NCBI RefSeq assembly: GCF_019399895.1
Contig: NC_091879.1
Location: forward strand, 4,791,001 to 4,855,000
Source of the DNA: Cardiocondyla obscurior
Lineage: Eukaryota > Arthropoda > Insecta > Hymenoptera > Formicidae
Reading direction: 5' to 3'
DNA: 64,000 nucleotides
The first letter of the stretch is position 1. Each line of letters opens with the position of its first letter. The notes beneath the pieces are model-generated. The model ran no database searches. It saw nothing but the letters and a program-made list of their open reading frames with translations, and was not told the origin of the DNA. Shown here one piece after another: positions 62,108 through 64,000 of this stretch. Both the position numbers and the translations under genes were made by a program.

Positions 62108-62182
62108 GGCAGTTTTGACGACTTGTCGTCAAAACTTCCTTTATACCACGATGTTTTTGACGCCGGTCGTCAAAACTGCCAG
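62108..62182. repeat. Inverted satellite 15-mers at the array edge
   Basis: ggcagttttgacgac is followed directly by its reverse complement (gtcgtcaaaac), and another inverted copy ends at 62,182. It marks a switch of repeat orientation. Confidence 0.7.
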
Positions 62183-62483
62183 GTTATATATGAAAATGTC
62201 GTTGAAACTGCCATTGGACATATATATATATATATTACCTCTCCAACTGCAATTTTTTTAAATCTGAGTAAAGTTGATTTTTCCTTAAATAACACATTTC
62301 TTCTCGATGTATAAAATAAATAAATAAATAAAACGACCATGGATTATATGCAACATAGATGCGTTAAGTTTACCCGATTTCGCACACACCTATGGTTACA
62401 GAGCATGCGCGATCTTTTGGCGGTCTTTTCCTTAGTAACGGCTTTTCCTTGATAACTATAATAAACAAGTTGCAAATAGCAAA

Positions 62484-63097
62484 ATGTCGCAGAACAGCAT
62501 AGTCGATAGGTAAGATTAATTTGTTTCTTTTTAGTTTATTTCTCTTGTAATATTTTAATTATTATTGTATATCTTTTCAGCATGATTCTACACATGGAAG
62601 ATGATGCATTTAATATGGATGAGCAGCTGAAAAGTACAGAAAAAAGAAACTAACAAGATGCCATGCAGCTTCCCCGTAAAGAAGCTGCGAATGATGACGT
62701 GCAACTTCACGAGGAAGCTGCAAAAGAAAATGTTGCCGAGGTGGATAATGCAGAAGTGGACATTTTAAAGAAAAAAGTAAAGCAGCTAGAAGAGCTGGTA
62801 ATAAAATTAAAACGTAAGTTTTTATATTTTTTATATATTTTTTTATTATCTAATATCTAATTGTGTATCTTAAATTAAATAATTATATTATTACTTACAT
62901 TTTTTTCAGCAAAACGAGGTCAGCGAGCAGGCCATCAAGTTCAAAAAAGAAGAAATTTGCGTGGCGGTTACGGAAATCGTGGCGGCCGTGGAAATTGGCG
63001 TGGCGGTCGGGGAAATTGGCGTGGCGGCCGGGGAAATTGGCGTGGCGGCCGGGGAAATTTGCGTGGAGATGTTCGACCTATTTATATATATAATTGA
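62484..63097 (+). CDS. Small three-exon gene: coiled coil + RGG repeats (148 codons, one internal TAA)
   Basis: Exons 62,484-62,509, 62,581-62,813 and 62,910-63,097. Both introns have consensus borders (gtaaga...ttttcag and gtaagt...ttttttcag) and joining keeps one frame. Exon 1 encodes MSQNSIVD. Exon 2 is acidic, then a heptad-like helix (VDILKKKVKQLEELVIKLK). Exon 3 has NWRGGRG repeated three times in a Gly/Arg/Asn tail, an RGG box typical of RNA-binding proteins. A TAA at 62,651 in exon 2 interrupts the frame; translation could restart at the ATG at 62,663. aataaa at ~63,113 follows. It could be a host gene remnant or a transposon-encoded protein. Confidence 0.6.
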
Positions 63098-63641
63098 AAA
63101 TGTAAAATTATGAATAAAAATTAATATTTCTTATATTTTATATTGCATATGTATTTCTTAACCTATATAACCTTTATATTAATGACGATTATATTAATTA
63201 TTAGCTACACATGTCTTGATAACTGATTTTAAAGAACTACATACCTTATTTTTTAATTAACACGCAAAATACATACGCGATCATCATTAGTCACATCACA
63301 TGTCTTGACATGTCTTGTCAATAAATAGTGTCGATAACAGTGTCAATATACAGTTGATAATGTAATCCGCACCATCTAGCGGTGCGAAAAACAAGTTGGA
63401 CAAAATTTGGGCCGACGATGATGATGACGAGAAAATAATAATATATTAATGTTTTTACTCTTTACAGGCAATTTTTACATCGCGATATCTTTGTTTGTAG
63501 GCAACGTAGCAAAAAAAGAAAAGCAGTTTTCTTATATAAATCGACCCTGATCTACATAATGATTCTACATAGAAAGCGATCGGTTCAGCCGTTGTTGAGA
63601 TCCGATAATGTATGAAAATTAATAAACTTCGTTTCGCGTAT
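63098..63641. other. No gene recognised
   Basis: AT-rich. It holds the polyadenylation signal of the RGG gene, a tgtcttgacatgtcttgtca short repeat near 63,300 and an acceptor-like ctctttacag at ~63,470 with no clear exon after it. Confidence 0.4.
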
Positions 63642-63702
63642 AAGAGGCACGGGTAGTACCTCGCTGCGCCTATACTTGGCGCGAGGCACTACCGTGCCTC
63701 TT
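63642..63702. other. Near-perfect hairpin at the edge of the gypsy fragment
   Basis: aagaggcacgggtagtacctcg is mirrored by cgaggcactaccgtgcctctt across a ~10-base loop. Confidence 0.8.
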
Positions 63703-64000
63703 GATATACAGGTAGGCCTTTCCGTCTTTATTCCTGGCGACGGTATGTCCCAGAAAAATACCGTGGATGACTTTCATTCGCGGTACATATCCGACTTCAA
63801 TTTCCGGATTAAAAATGCGTACAAAGAATAGAGATTCGGTTTGCGGTGGAACGGTAATTGTTTCGAAGGTCAAAAATGAAATTCTTTCTCCCGATATTTC
63901 TAAACGTCCTTCGGCATAGTCTATTCGCGAATTTGTTTGCTTAAAGAAATCGTTTCCTAATATTCCGGCTTGAGAAATGGGAAAATCTTTTGATACTATA
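63703..64000 (-). pseudogene. Gypsy-type pol fragment: end of the protease region (runs off window)
   Basis: On the minus strand from the window edge: FPISQAGILGNDFFKQTNSR, RLEISGERISFLTFE, then TVPPQTESLFFVRI and a block ending GKAYLYIK. This is the retropepsin C-terminus/linker before RT in Ty3/gypsy elements and errantiviruses. The frame is open to the edge. The 3' side is cut at the hairpin. Confidence 0.75.

Overview
This window is eukaryotic, very probably from an insect genome. An ant or another hymenopteran is my best inference, from the Polinton and LTR-element families and the many TA-flanked foldback elements; no host marker gene proves it. Almost nothing here is single-copy host sequence. 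It is a deep nest of mobile elements, and most boundaries can be read directly from target-site duplications (TSDs).

Layout. (1) 1-2,700: the 5' end of an R1-like LINE on the minus strand, then a ~1.2 kb LTR-like repeat with its own promoter and a 211-aa proline-rich ORF. A second, inverted copy of that repeat lies at about 41,640-42,998. (2) 2,699-~33,950: one Polinton/adintovirus-type element. It carries type B DNA polymerase, retroviral-type integrase, an unknown protein, packaging ATPase, a PLA2 + basic core + adenain-type protease ORF, minor capsid, major capsid and four small genes. It is split by three LTR insertions: a solo LTR in the polymerase, a full errantivirus-like element with an open envelope gene (12,179-22,829, minus strand), and an Osvaldo-like Ty3/gypsy element (22,859-30,254, plus strand). 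The errantivirus is itself hit by a solo LTR and a 915-bp foldback element. (3) 34,000-37,225: fragments of a gypsy protease, a mariner-like transposase with a probable GC-AG intron, and a copia 3' end. (4) 37,283-49,982: a DNA transposon with ~0.8 kb inverted terminal arms and a pogo-like transposase, loaded with four solo LTRs (one of them inside the copia), foldback elements and a copia element. (5) 50,278-55,655: an RG-rich ORF, a long LTR, a LINE reverse transcriptase interrupted by an 843-bp palindrome with an 8-bp TSD, and CT and AT microsatellites. (6) 55,656-58,760: a mariner-like element with an apparently intact two-exon transposase and hybrid ends, followed by two foldback elements. 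(7) 58,918-62,000: a GGCAGTTTTGACGAC satellite split by a 1.4 kb LTR, then a small spliced coiled-coil/RGG gene (62,484-63,097) and a gypsy pol fragment running off the right edge.

How the genes fit together. In the Polinton, polymerase and integrase are the replication/integration module. ATPase, protease, PLA2/core protein and the two capsid proteins form a virion module. The integrase, ATPase, protease and minor capsid frames are open, whereas the polymerase has many lesions and the major capsid frame has two amber codons. The retroelements are independent parasites of this locus.

All domain calls are by eye from motifs; no alignment or database search was run.
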